From Avoscillospira sp045579045 (lineage in GTDB: Bacteria; Bacillota; Clostridia; Oscillospirales; Oscillospiraceae), in the NCBI GenBank assembly GCA_045579045.1, contig JAZNLL010000041.1:1-6592 (forward strand): DNA of 6,592 nt, written 5' to 3'. Position 1 is the first letter of the stretch, and every line of letters begins with the position of its first letter. A program made the translations under genes and the position numbers. The notes beneath the pieces were generated by a model, which saw only the letters and a list, made by a program, of their open reading frames with translations, ran no database searches and was not told the DNA's origin. Below are positions 1 to 5,129 of this stretch, piece after piece.

Positions 1-8
1 TCATTCAT
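1..8 (-). CDS. Start of a gene leaving the left edge (product unknown)
   Basis: Only the first two codons (ATG AAT) and part of the third are inside the window, so the product cannot be named. The start is supported by a near-ideal SD, AAAGGAGG on the minus strand at 23-16, seven bases before the ATG at 8-6. The gene lies downstream of the tRNA-Val on the same strand but is separated from it by a terminator, so it probably has its own transcript. Its leader contains a sequence complementary to the SD, described separately. Confidence 0.6.
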
Positions 9-11
9 GAC

Positions 12-73
12 AAAACCTCCTTTGTTCGATAGTGCGGTTGGCAGACCACTTCTATCTTATCACTGGAGGTTTT
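12..73 (-). promoter_or_regulatory. Candidate SD-masking structured leader
   Basis: On the minus strand AAAACCTCC (73-65) is perfectly complementary to GGAGGTTTT (20-12), which includes the SD of the gene starting at 8. Between these arms two more helices nest: GATAG/CTATC (56-52 with 32-28) and a 5-bp helix (49-45 with 38-34) with a 6-nt loop. The inner helix contains a pair that is G-U on the minus-strand RNA but C-A on the plus strand, which favours a minus-strand RNA. The fold resembles a translational riboswitch or RNA thermometer, but I do not recognise a known class. Confidence 0.45.
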
Positions 74-96
74 CTTTCCGCTATAAGCTTTTTATC

Positions 97-121
97 CCCC
101 CGGCTCAGCCGGGGGTTCTTT
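97..121 (+). terminator. GC-rich hairpin with T-tract (plus orientation)
   Basis: An 8-bp perfect stem, CCCCCGGC (97-104) with GCCGGGGG (108-115), has a 3-nt loop and is followed by TTCTTTT on the plus strand. The minus-strand side has no T-tract. This is the shape of a Rho-independent terminator for plus-strand transcription, yet I see no convincing plus-strand gene upstream of it inside the window. Confidence 0.6.
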
Positions 122-137
122 TGTCCTAAAGGCCAAA

Positions 138-175
138 AGAAGGCTGCGTACCCAAGTGGATACGCAGCCTTTTAT
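138..175. terminator. Bidirectional hairpin terminator candidate
   Basis: An 11-bp perfect stem (140-150 with 161-171; arm AAGGCTGCGTA) has a 10-nt loop. It is followed by TTTT on the plus strand, and by TTCTTTT on the minus strand. It could stop transcription in either direction between the tRNA and the gene at the left edge. Confidence 0.6.
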
Positions 176-198
176 CGGTTAAGCTTGGTTTGTATCGT

Positions 199-237
199 AA
201 AAACAAACGAGAGACGAACCACTCTGAGTTCGTCTCT
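199..237 (-). terminator. Terminator of the tRNA-Val gene
   Basis: On the minus strand, eight bases beyond the tRNA CCA end, a 10-bp perfect stem (237-228 with 219-210, core AGACGAAC/GTTCGTCT) with an 8-nt loop is followed by CGTTTGTTTTT. This is a standard Rho-independent terminator. The same 8-bp stem core recurs in the terminator at 6495-6527. Confidence 0.85.
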
Positions 238-245
238 TCGCGTTA

Positions 246-322
246 TGGTGGACGATATAGGACTCGAACCTATGACCTTCCGCACGTCAAGCGGATGCTC
301 TAGTCAGCTGAGCTAATCGTCC
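246..322 (-). tRNA. tRNA-Val (anticodon GAC), CCA encoded
   Basis: The minus strand folds into a full cloverleaf. The acceptor stem GGACGAT pairs with ATCGTCC. The D arm is GCTC/GAGC. The anticodon stem TCCGC/GCGGA encloses loop TTGACGT with anticodon GAC at 288-286. The variable loop is short, the T arm ATAGG/CCTAT has loop TTCGAGT, and ACCA is encoded at the 3' end (249-246). GAC reads valine codons GUC and GUU. The gene is transcribed alone, from a promoter at 364-336 to a terminator at 237-199. One oddity is the D loop AGCTGACTA, which carries G18-A19 in place of the usual G18-G19; the G19-C56 tertiary pair would then be lost. Confidence 0.97.
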
Positions 323-335
323 GGCAGCAAGATGT

Positions 336-364
336 GTTATACACATGGCTCAACAAAATGTCAA
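336..364 (-). promoter_or_regulatory. Promoter of tRNA-Val
   Basis: The minus strand carries a perfect -35 TTGACA (364-359), a 17-bp spacer and a -10 TATAAC (341-336). Transcription should start about 7 bases further, just before the tRNA 5' end at 322. It is one of the strongest sigma-A-type promoters in the window, as expected for a tRNA gene. Confidence 0.85.
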
Positions 365-403
365 CTACTTTTTTCAAAAAAGCCGATAACATTCGTAATT
401 TTC

Positions 404-604
404 CTATATCGTCCCCTGCCTGGCATTAGGGCATTCGTCATGGCTGCACTTCAAACACTCCCGTATATCATGATTCTCTAAGCAGCATTGCAGATAATCG
501 CATTCGTCACAGCAGCATTCTACACCTGCATGTTCTCCGTTGCCAAGGCAGTACTTCCCTTCTGCGCCCGGAGTCAACTCTACACCCGTTACATCAACAA
601 TCAT
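404..604 (-). CDS. Small cysteine-rich protein, function unknown (66 aa)
   Basis: I do not recognise the family. The 66-residue product has ten cysteines (19, 30, 31, 32, 35, 40, 41, 50, 53, 58) and three histidines (25, 45, 55). A Cx2Cx4C pattern occurs twice (32/35/40 and 50/53/58), which suggests metal or Fe-S binding, but this is inference. The protein is acidic, with no signal peptide or membrane segment. The ATG at 604 has GGGAG six bases upstream. A minus-strand TTGACA (650-645) with a TGTAAA 17 bp on (627-622) would give a very short leader. This promoter is covered by the large inverted repeat 625-655, so the divergent XRE protein could repress it. The region is AT-rich compared with the aminotransferase genes. 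That it is expressed is likely but unproven. Confidence 0.7.
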   Translation of the reverse strand: MIVDVTGVELTPGAEGKYCLGNGEHAGVECCCDECDYLQCCLENHDIRECLKCSHDECPNARQGTI

Positions 605-624
605 ATCGAACTCCCAACTATTTT

Positions 625-655
625 ACATATTGACATTCTGTGAATGTCAATATGT
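625..655. promoter_or_regulatory. Operator O1: perfect 14+14 bp inverted repeat
   Basis: Fourteen bases (625-638, ACATATTGACATTC) are mirrored exactly at 642-655 around a central TGT. The core is TGACA-N9-TGTCA. It covers the probable -35/-10 region of the Cys-rich gene and the position expected for the -35 of the XRE gene. The natural binder is the adjacent XRE protein, which is inferred from position. Confidence 0.8.
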
Positions 656-669
656 TCCTAATTTTAACA

Positions 670-675
670 TATACT
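670..675 (+). promoter_or_regulatory. -10 element of the XRE gene
   Basis: TATACT matches the -10 consensus at five of six positions. It would start transcription near 682, about 35 bases before the ATG at 717. No good -35 is present: bases 647-652 are TCAATA, inside the right arm of operator O1. A weak -35 overlapping an operator is typical of an autoregulated repressor. Confidence 0.55.
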
Positions 676-682
676 TTCTCTG

Positions 683-702
683 TTGACAAGCACTAAATGT
701 CA
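683..702. promoter_or_regulatory. Operator O2: second TGACA-N9-TGTCA site
   Basis: TGACA (684-688) and TGTCA (698-702) are separated by 9 bases, exactly as in O1 at 631-649. The arms beyond the core match only partly. The centres of O1 and O2 are 53 bp apart, about five helical turns, so two dimers would sit on the same DNA face. O2 covers the start of the XRE transcript. Confidence 0.6.
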
Positions 703-716
703 CAAGGAGATACGAT

Positions 717-959
717 ATGTTTACTAATAAAACAACAACCGGTCATAATAACCTTTGCGGTGCTGCCATAGAGAAACGGCGAAAAGAATTAGGAAAATCC
801 CAGCGTGAACTGGCTGATATGCTGCAGATCGCCGGGCTGGATATTGACAAGAATGCTGTTCAGCGCATTGAGGCACGCAAACGGTTTGTCACTGATATTG
901 AACTGGTTTACCTTTCCAAGGTTTTAAATCTGACTTACGAAGAACTGTTAGAGGCATAA
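717..959 (+). CDS. XRE-family helix-turn-helix regulator (80 aa)
   Basis: This is a single-domain Cro/CI-type DNA-binding protein. Helix 1 is around residues 17-26, helices 2-3 (the HTH) run from SQRELADMLQ (29-38 region) to NAVQRIEARKR (46-56), and the last helices are at 60-80. The segment VQRIEARKRFVTDIEL is the recognition-helix/helix-4 region typical of short XRE repressors. There is no sensor or dimerisation domain beyond the HTH. The ATG at 717 has AAGGAGA seven bases upstream. It is divergent from the Cys-rich gene, with two matching operators between them, so autorepression and control of that neighbour are likely. The last codons lie inside the terminator palindrome 951-996. It could be a relic of a prophage or other mobile element, but no mobility gene is visible. 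Confidence 0.92.
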   Translation: MFTNKTTTGHNNLCGAAIEKRRKELGKSQRELADMLQIAGLDIDKNAVQRIEARKRFVTDIELVYLSKVLNLTYEELLEA

Positions 960-996
960 GAAAAACCGCCCTTTGGGGCGGTTTTTCTTATGCCTC
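951..996. terminator. Bidirectional terminator, perfect 21-bp stem spanning two stop codons
   Basis: Bases 951-971 are exactly complementary to 976-996 around a 4-base loop (TTTG). The centre is CCGCCC/GGGCGG flanked by A5/T5, so it works as a Rho-independent terminator in both directions. The outer part of each arm codes GAG GCA TAA, the last two codons and stop of the XRE gene on plus and of the ROK gene on minus. Confidence 0.92.
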
Positions 997-2025
997 CGAG
1001 CCGCTGACGATTCGAAGGTCTGTATCGATCATTTCCTGAGCGAAGCTGGTGATGCCGCCATAGAGGTAGCGGCTCTCATCTTCGGCAAAGAGGAATTTTG
1101 GCATGACGCCACGGGGCAGCTGCCCGGAACAGGCTTCCTTCACCTGCTCCATGATCTCTTCATTGATCCGACTGCCGCCCATGACCAGATAGGGCGGATC
1201 CATCACACAGATCAGGCTCATGACCAGTTGGGTCAGGATCTTTACCAGTTCCGCTTCATCGGTGGTCTGCTTCAGCAGTTCTTCCACCGTTCCGCCGTTT
1301 CCGGCAGGCATATGCTTGATCTCGCCGCTGAAGTTGGTACTGCCGCAATGGCAGCGACCGCCCAGAATCACACCGGCACCCAGTCCCGTATCCACATGGA
1401 GGTAGATCATGTTCTTGGTCTTGCGCATCAGTTCGGCGCGGTAATAGCCCAGTGCGCGCAGCTTCACATCGTTCTCCACAATAACGGGGATGGACAGCCG
1501 ATCCTGCAGCTGACGCAGCATATCCACCCGCTCCAGATAGGGCATCTGAGAGGATGCAAACAGCTCACCCGTAGGCGTGACCACACTGGGGAAGGTCACG
1601 CCGGCCACACGGATATTGGGATAGTTCCCTACCAGCTGCTGAATCAGGCTGCTCACCTGCTCGGCATAATCTTTCTGTTTCGCAACCGGCGTGCTGCCGC
1701 GGTAGAGAATAACACCGTTGGCATCGGTCACGGCATAATCCAGCTGCTCCGGCATGGCCAGCACTGCTGCCACCATGTCATGCTCCTGATTGAGGGAAAA
1801 GAGCTCGGCACGTCTGCCGCCGCTGGACAGAGCCGCACCGCGGCTGATGACCTCACCCTGCTTCTGCAGCAGCTCCACAATGGCATTGACCGTGGGCTGG
1901 CTCAGGGCAGTCGCCTCTGCCAGCTCCTTTCGGGTGACAGTTCCGCGGAGGCGGATGGCGTTTCTCACCAATGCCACATTGATGCGTTTCAGAGTACTGG
2001 TCTGGCCGGTCAAAGGCTTCGCCAT
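988..2025 (-). CDS. ROK-family transcriptional repressor (NagC/XylR type, 345 aa)
   Basis: This is a sugar-type regulator of the ROK (repressor, ORF, kinase) family. A winged HTH occupies about residues 14-60 (TRKELAEATALSQPTVNAIV), followed by the wing motif SSGGRR (67-72). The ROK fold follows with END at 184-186, the phosphate-loop-like GLGAG at 214-218, GEIKH at 234-238 and a late GG at 283-284. The length fits the family, although many members are near 380-400. The zinc motif CxCGxxGCxE seen in many ROK proteins is absent: after H238 comes AGNGGTVEE, so only the histidine remains. CHC at 225-227 is not in that place. AGGAGG lies nine bases before the ATG. It starts 24 nt after the aminotransferase stop and is probably co-transcribed with it. 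The ligand is unknown. Confidence 0.92.
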   Translation of the reverse strand: MAKPLTGQTSTLKRINVALVRNAIRLRGTVTRKELAEATALSQPTVNAIVELLQKQGEVISRGAALSSGGRRAELFSLNQEHDMVAAVLAMPEQLDYAVTDANGVILYRGSTPVAKQKDYAEQVSSLIQQLVGNYPNIRVAGVTFPSVVTPTGELFASSQMPYLERVDMLRQLQDRLSIPVIVENDVKLRALGYYRAELMRKTKNMIYLHVDTGLGAGVILGGRCHCGSTNFSGEIKHMPAGNGGTVEELLKQTTDEAELVKILTQLVMSLICVMDPPYLVMGGSRINEEIMEQVKEACSGQLPRGVMPKFLFAEDESRYLYGGITSFAQEMIDTDLRIVSGSEA

Positions 2026-2049
2026 ATCCAGGTTCCTCCTTACTCTTTG

Positions 2050-3240
2050 TTACTGATTATATGCAGCAAGACCCAGTCCCAGCAGCTCAATGGCCCGTTC
2101 CAGCCGTTCCTTCTGCAGGACATAGGCAATTCGGATCTCATTTTTTCCCTTTCCGGGGGTGGCATAGAAGGGTGCGCCGGGTGCAAACATAACGGTCTGA
2201 CCCTTGTCTTCAAAATCCGTCAGCAGCCACTTCTGGAAGGCATCGGCATCCTCCACCGGCAGGGCAGCCATGAGATAGAAGGCGCCGTCGGGCTTGGAGA
2301 CCGTGACACCGGGGATCTTTGCCAGCTCCTTCAGAACCGTATCTCTGCGAAGGCGGTATTCCTCCCGGACAGCAGCAAAGTAGCCTGCATCCACGCTGTA
2401 CAGAGCAGCAGAGGCCACCTGATCCAGCGTTGCAACAGACAGACGGGACTGGCAGAATTTCAGAACTTCTGCCATCAGCTCCCGGTTTTTGGAAACGATA
2501 CAGCCAATTCTGGCACCGCAGGCAGAGAAGCGCTTGGAGACAGAATCCACCAGCACCACATTCTGTGCGGCTTCGGGGAATTCCGCCAGAGAACAGGCCA
2601 GACCTTCGCCCTCATAGAAGAATTCCCGGTAAACTTCATCGGCAATGATAAACAGATCATGCTCCAGAGCCACATCCACGACCAGCTGCAGTTCCTCTCT
2701 GGAGAGGACCACACCGGTGGGATTGCCGGGATTGGTAATCATGATGGCGCGGGTCTTTTCGTTGATGCCGGCTTCCAGCTTTTCTCTGGAGACGAAGCGG
2801 TAACCCTCCTCCACGGTGGTGGGAATGGGGCAGATGACACCGCCGGCAGCTGTGACAAAGGTATTATAGTTGGGATAGAAGGGTTCGGGAACCAGGACCT
2901 CGCTGCCTTCATCCAGAATACACAGCATCAGAAACAGCAGGGCTTCGGAGCCACCGGTGGTGATGAGGATATCCTCTGCGGCATAATCGGCACCCAGCCC
3001 GGCATAATAGCTGCGGATGGCTTCGATCAGCGCAGGAACACCGGGAGAAGGAGCATATTCCACCACTTTATCGTCAAATGCCCGAATCGCATCAAAGAAC
3101 ACAGCAGGGGTTTCAATGTCGGGCTGACCGATATTCAGATGGAAGATTTCACGGCCCTTCTCTTTCGCCGCCACAGCATAAGGATGAAACTTACGCATGG
3201 GTGACAGCAGACAGGCCTGAGCTTTGTTCGATAACTTCAT
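2050..3240 (-). CDS. Class I/II PLP-dependent aminotransferase (396 aa)
   Basis: This is a fold-type I aminotransferase of the aspartate/aromatic group, cytosolic, moving an amino group between an amino acid and a 2-oxoacid through PLP. Visible motifs are IGQPD (37-41), GGSEA (96-100, phosphate binding), NPGNPTG (170-176), the DEVY aspartate D201 for the PLP ring nitrogen, the Schiff-base lysine K236 in SVSKRFSACGARIG with R244, and R370 in NEIR, which should bind the substrate carboxylate. The length is normal. The SKRFSACGARIG block differs from the AspC-like SKxxxxTGWRIG form, so substrate specificity cannot be given. The ATG at 3240 has AAAAGGAG eight bases upstream. The gene has its own promoter and structured leader and is followed closely by the ROK regulator, which may control it. 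Confidence 0.95.
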   Translation of the reverse strand: MKLSNKAQACLLSPMRKFHPYAVAAKEKGREIFHLNIGQPDIETPAVFFDAIRAFDDKVVEYAPSPGVPALIEAIRSYYAGLGADYAAEDILITTGGSEALLFLMLCILDEGSEVLVPEPFYPNYNTFVTAAGGVICPIPTTVEEGYRFVSREKLEAGINEKTRAIMITNPGNPTGVVLSREELQLVVDVALEHDLFIIADEVYREFFYEGEGLACSLAEFPEAAQNVVLVDSVSKRFSACGARIGCIVSKNRELMAEVLKFCQSRLSVATLDQVASAALYSVDAGYFAAVREEYRLRRDTVLKELAKIPGVTVSKPDGAFYLMAALPVEDADAFQKWLLTDFEDKGQTVMFAPGAPFYATPGKGKNEIRIAYVLQKERLERAIELLGLGLAAYNQ

Positions 3241-3273
3241 AGGGTTTGCTCCTTTTGAAAAACTTTATCTTTC

Positions 3274-3282
3274 TTTATATCA
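3274..3282 (-). promoter_or_regulatory. Possible second, extended -10 promoter
   Basis: The minus strand has TGATATAAA (3282-3274), an extended -10 pattern (TGn then TATAAA). The region 17 bp upstream lies in the hairpin arm and is a poor -35. If used, it would give a short leader without the hairpin. Confidence 0.35.
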
Positions 3283-3291
3283 ATGCAGTTG

Positions 3292-3318
3292 GCGGAGCAA
3301 AGGAATCCTTTGCTCCGC
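3292..3318 (-). promoter_or_regulatory. 12-bp leader hairpin repeating the downstream SD sequence
   Basis: GCGGAGCAAAGG (3292-3303) pairs perfectly with CCTTTGCTCCGC (3307-3318) across a 3-nt loop. No T-tract follows on the minus strand, so it is not a standard terminator for the DegT gene. On the minus-strand RNA the 5' arm carries GGAGCAAA, identical to the SD segment at 3252-3245, and the 3' arm carries the complement UUUGCUCC. The 3' arm can therefore pair either with the 5' arm or with the SD. Confidence 0.6.
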
Positions 3319-3348
3319 ATTACCTCAATCAAGGCAAAACTTCACTAT

Positions 3349-3377
3349 ATTTTACAATAGAAAGATGCGATTTTCAA
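3349..3377 (-). promoter_or_regulatory. Promoter of the class I/II aminotransferase-ROK operon
   Basis: On the minus strand TTGAAA (3377-3372), a 17-bp spacer and TAAAAT (3354-3349) form a good sigma-A-type promoter. It starts right after the stop of the DegT gene. The transcript would begin near 3342 and carry a leader of about 100 nt that includes the hairpin at 3292-3318. Confidence 0.65.
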
Positions 3378-3385
3378 GTCTTTCT

Positions 3386-4702
3386 TCAGATGCCCTTCTG
3401 CATCTCGTCGATGGACTCCAGAATAGAGTCGGCCATGTAGTCCAGCTGCTCCTGGGTCAGGCCATAGATGGGGAAATGGGTGAAGCGACGGTCGAAGACT
3501 TCCTCGGTGACGGGGCAGGAAGCTGCGATCTCTTCTTCGTTGTAGCCGCGATCCTTCAGAACCTCGAAGCGGTACAGAGGACCGAAGTGGGCGATCTCGG
3601 TGACACCCTTGGCGGCCAGCTTCTTCTTGAAGGTCTGGACGTCGCCGCCGGCCTTTTCCGGATCGAGGATCACAGAATACAGGTGGAAGGTGGGCTTAAT
3701 GTCATCGTTGCCCAGATCCTGAGGAATCAATGCATCACAGACAGACAGACGCTTGGTCAGATAGGCGGCAGCCTGACGGCGTGCAGCCAGAATCTCATCA
3801 TAGCGGCTCAGCTGCAGCTGCAGACCCAGGCCCTGAATCTCCGTGGTGGAGAAGTTAGTGGCGACGAAGCTGGAGCCGTCCTTGCCGGGGATGGCACAGA
3901 CATCGTACAGCCAGTTCTTGATCTGCTTGGAGAAGTCGGCACCCAGGAAACGGGCACGCTTGACTTCGCCGCGGAAGTCTTCAATGTTGGTGCACATGAT
4001 GCCGCCTTCACCGAAGGAGGTCATGTTCTTCACTTCATGGAAGGAGAAGGAGCCGAAGTGACCGATGGTACCCAGCTTTTTGCCCTTGTACTCACCGCCG
4101 AAGCCGTGAGCGGCATCTTCCAGAACCACGATATCATGCTTGGCTGCCAGCTCCATAATGGGGTCCATATCCACAGGATAGCCGCCGATATGGACAGGAA
4201 CGATCATCTTGGTCTTGGAGGTGATCTTCTTTGCCACATCCTTGGGGTCCATGTTCAGGGTGATGGGATCCACATCGGCAAAGACGATCTTTGCACCGAT
4301 GGACAGAGGATAGGCCATGGTGGCAGCAAAGGTGATGGCAGGCACGATGACTTCATCGCCGGGCTGGACGTTGGCCCACTTGGTGGCGATCTCAAAGCCG
4401 GCGGTGCAGTTGGTCAGGAAGATGGAGCCTTCCGTGTTCAGATACTCATCGCACATGGCCTCAGCCTTGGCAACCTCAGCATCCAGAGACAGCTTTGCAG
4501 GGGGCTCGGAAACGGCATCCAGCGCATTGATCTTGGCTTCCACTTCGGCCAGAGCCTTGTCGTAATCGGCACCCTCGCCCTTCATCATGAACTTGATGAC
4601 AGCCATGACGTCTTCCCGGTTGTAGTTTTCGCCGACAGCTGCCCACGGCACCTTGGTCTCACCGGTATTGTAACGAAAATCGGTCGCTTTTTTCTTTGCC
4701 AT
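3386..4702 (-). CDS. DegT/DnrJ/EryC1/StrS-family PLP aminotransferase (438 aa)
   Basis: This fold-type I PLP enzyme belongs to the family that typically aminates keto-sugars on nucleotide carriers. Motifs: GDEVIVPAITFAAT (115-128), FADVDP (141-146), EDAAHG (195-200, with the PLP-ring aspartate D196), SFSFHEVKNMTSFGEGG (218-234) with Schiff-base lysine K225, and HFPIYGLT (409-416) near the C-terminus. It is longer than the usual 360-400 residues. The extra length is a charged, Ala/Glu-rich stretch at about 43-90, before the LTNCTAG segment (96-102) that replaces the usual SSGTAA-like block. AAAGGGG lies nine bases before the ATG. It has its own promoter and no sugar-biosynthesis neighbours in view, so the substrate is unknown. 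Codon use is strongly biased, suggesting good expression. Confidence 0.93.
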   Translation of the reverse strand: MAKKKATDFRYNTGETKVPWAAVGENYNREDVMAVIKFMMKGEGADYDKALAEVEAKINALDAVSEPPAKLSLDAEVAKAEAMCDEYLNTEGSIFLTNCTAGFEIATKWANVQPGDEVIVPAITFAATMAYPLSIGAKIVFADVDPITLNMDPKDVAKKITSKTKMIVPVHIGGYPVDMDPIMELAAKHDIVVLEDAAHGFGGEYKGKKLGTIGHFGSFSFHEVKNMTSFGEGGIMCTNIEDFRGEVKRARFLGADFSKQIKNWLYDVCAIPGKDGSSFVATNFSTTEIQGLGLQLQLSRYDEILAARRQAAAYLTKRLSVCDALIPQDLGNDDIKPTFHLYSVILDPEKAGGDVQTFKKKLAAKGVTEIAHFGPLYRFEVLKDRGYNEEEIAASCPVTEEVFDRRFTHFPIYGLTQEQLDYMADSILESIDEMQKGI

Positions 4703-4794
4703 GTTGTTTATCCCCTTTCAATGTCGGACGGTATGACAGCATTCTTTTCTATTCTGCACAAAACAGCACTGTCTTTTACCGTATTTTTTATGTA

Positions 4795-4806
4795 ACTAAG
4801 CTTAGT
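4795..4806. promoter_or_regulatory. 12-bp palindrome over the DegT start site
   Basis: ACTAAGCTTAGT is a perfect palindrome that overlaps the -10 and the predicted start point of the DegT promoter. The position fits a repressor operator, but 12-bp palindromes occur by chance and no second copy is seen. Confidence 0.35.
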
Positions 4807-4832
4807 ATACAATGCTTTGACCTGTTCGTCAA
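4804..4832 (-). promoter_or_regulatory. Promoter of the DegT-family gene
   Basis: On the minus strand TTGACG (4832-4827), a 17-bp spacer and TATACT (4809-4804) form a near-consensus promoter. The transcript would start near 4797, giving a leader of about 95 nt. TTGAC-N6-GTCAA (4817-4832) forms a small inverted repeat over the -35. Confidence 0.8.
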
Positions 4833-4915
4833 CACTTTATTAAAGTCCTTTCGTAAGTATTTTTGTATCTGTGTTTTTGCACAATTTGAACTGCCATTTC
4901 TTGTCATTTTTGCTG

Positions 4916-4944
4916 TTGCATCCCAACCTTGACTGTGATATAAT
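4916..4944 (+). promoter_or_regulatory. Promoter of the sugar-ABC ATPase gene
   Basis: TGATATAAT (4936-4944) is a perfect extended -10. TTGCAT (4916-4921) lies 17 bp upstream as a weak -35. Transcription would start near 4951, about 180 nt before the ATG at 5130. It is divergent from the DegT promoter; the roughly 80 bases between the two are AT-rich and I see nothing else in them. Confidence 0.75.
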
Positions 4945-4962
4945 AACTTATCATTATGGCCA

Positions 4963-5129
4963 CCTGTCAGCACTCCACAAAATGCTGGCAGGCAGGTTAA
5001 AAAAGGAGGATACCATTTCCGTCTGACTAACGGTGCGGCAGTGTGGAGACCTGTCGTAATGCGGCTCGGGCTTTGACCCGTTCCGTGACGTCGCAGCATG
5101 CGGAGGCACTGCGATGATAGTTGCAGCCA
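4963..5129 (+). promoter_or_regulatory. Long structured 5' leader of the ATPase gene
   Basis: A 10-bp stem with one G-U pair (4963-4972 with 4983-4992) is followed by a strong SD, AAAAGGAGG (5001-5009), that has no ATG, GTG or TTG start at a usable distance. Downstream, GCAGTG (5038-5043) pairs with CACTGC (5107-5112) and encloses CGGG/CCCG (5067-5070 with 5077-5080), stacked on CGG/CCG (5062-5064 with 5083-5085), and CGCA/TGCG (5092-5095 with 5099-5102). The second SD, GGAGG (5102-5106), lies within this domain. There is no T-tract, so control at translation is more likely than attenuation. I do not recognise a known riboswitch class. Confidence 0.5.

Noticed and set aside
32..316. Plus-strand open frame over the hairpins and tRNA
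   Set aside because: It crosses two terminators and an intact tRNA gene, and its translation is typical of antisense tRNA.
369..383. Terminator for the Cys-rich gene (CTTTTT-TCA-AAAAAG)
   Set aside because: The stem is almost all A-T and no T-tract follows on the minus strand, so it is too weak to call.
246..960. Genomic island integrated at the tRNA-Val gene
   Set aside because: The XRE/Cys module lies on the 5' side of the tRNA, whereas tRNA-targeting integrases normally use the 3' end. There is no integrase, and I found no repeat of the tRNA end in the window.
973..3204. Very long plus-strand open frame (743 codons)
   Set aside because: It runs antisense to the ROK and aminotransferase genes, whose motifs are clear. 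It arises from the codon bias of the real genes, and its His/Gln-rich translation has no recognisable domain.
3224..4795. Long plus-strand open frame (523 codons) opposite the DegT gene
   Set aside because: It is a mirror-frame artefact of a strongly biased real gene, with no RBS and no family motif.
5015..5026. ATT as a start codon after the strong SD at 5001-5009
   Set aside because: The spacing is usable, but the frame ends after three codons (ATT TCC GTC TGA). I treat the SD as an orphan rather than calling a gene.
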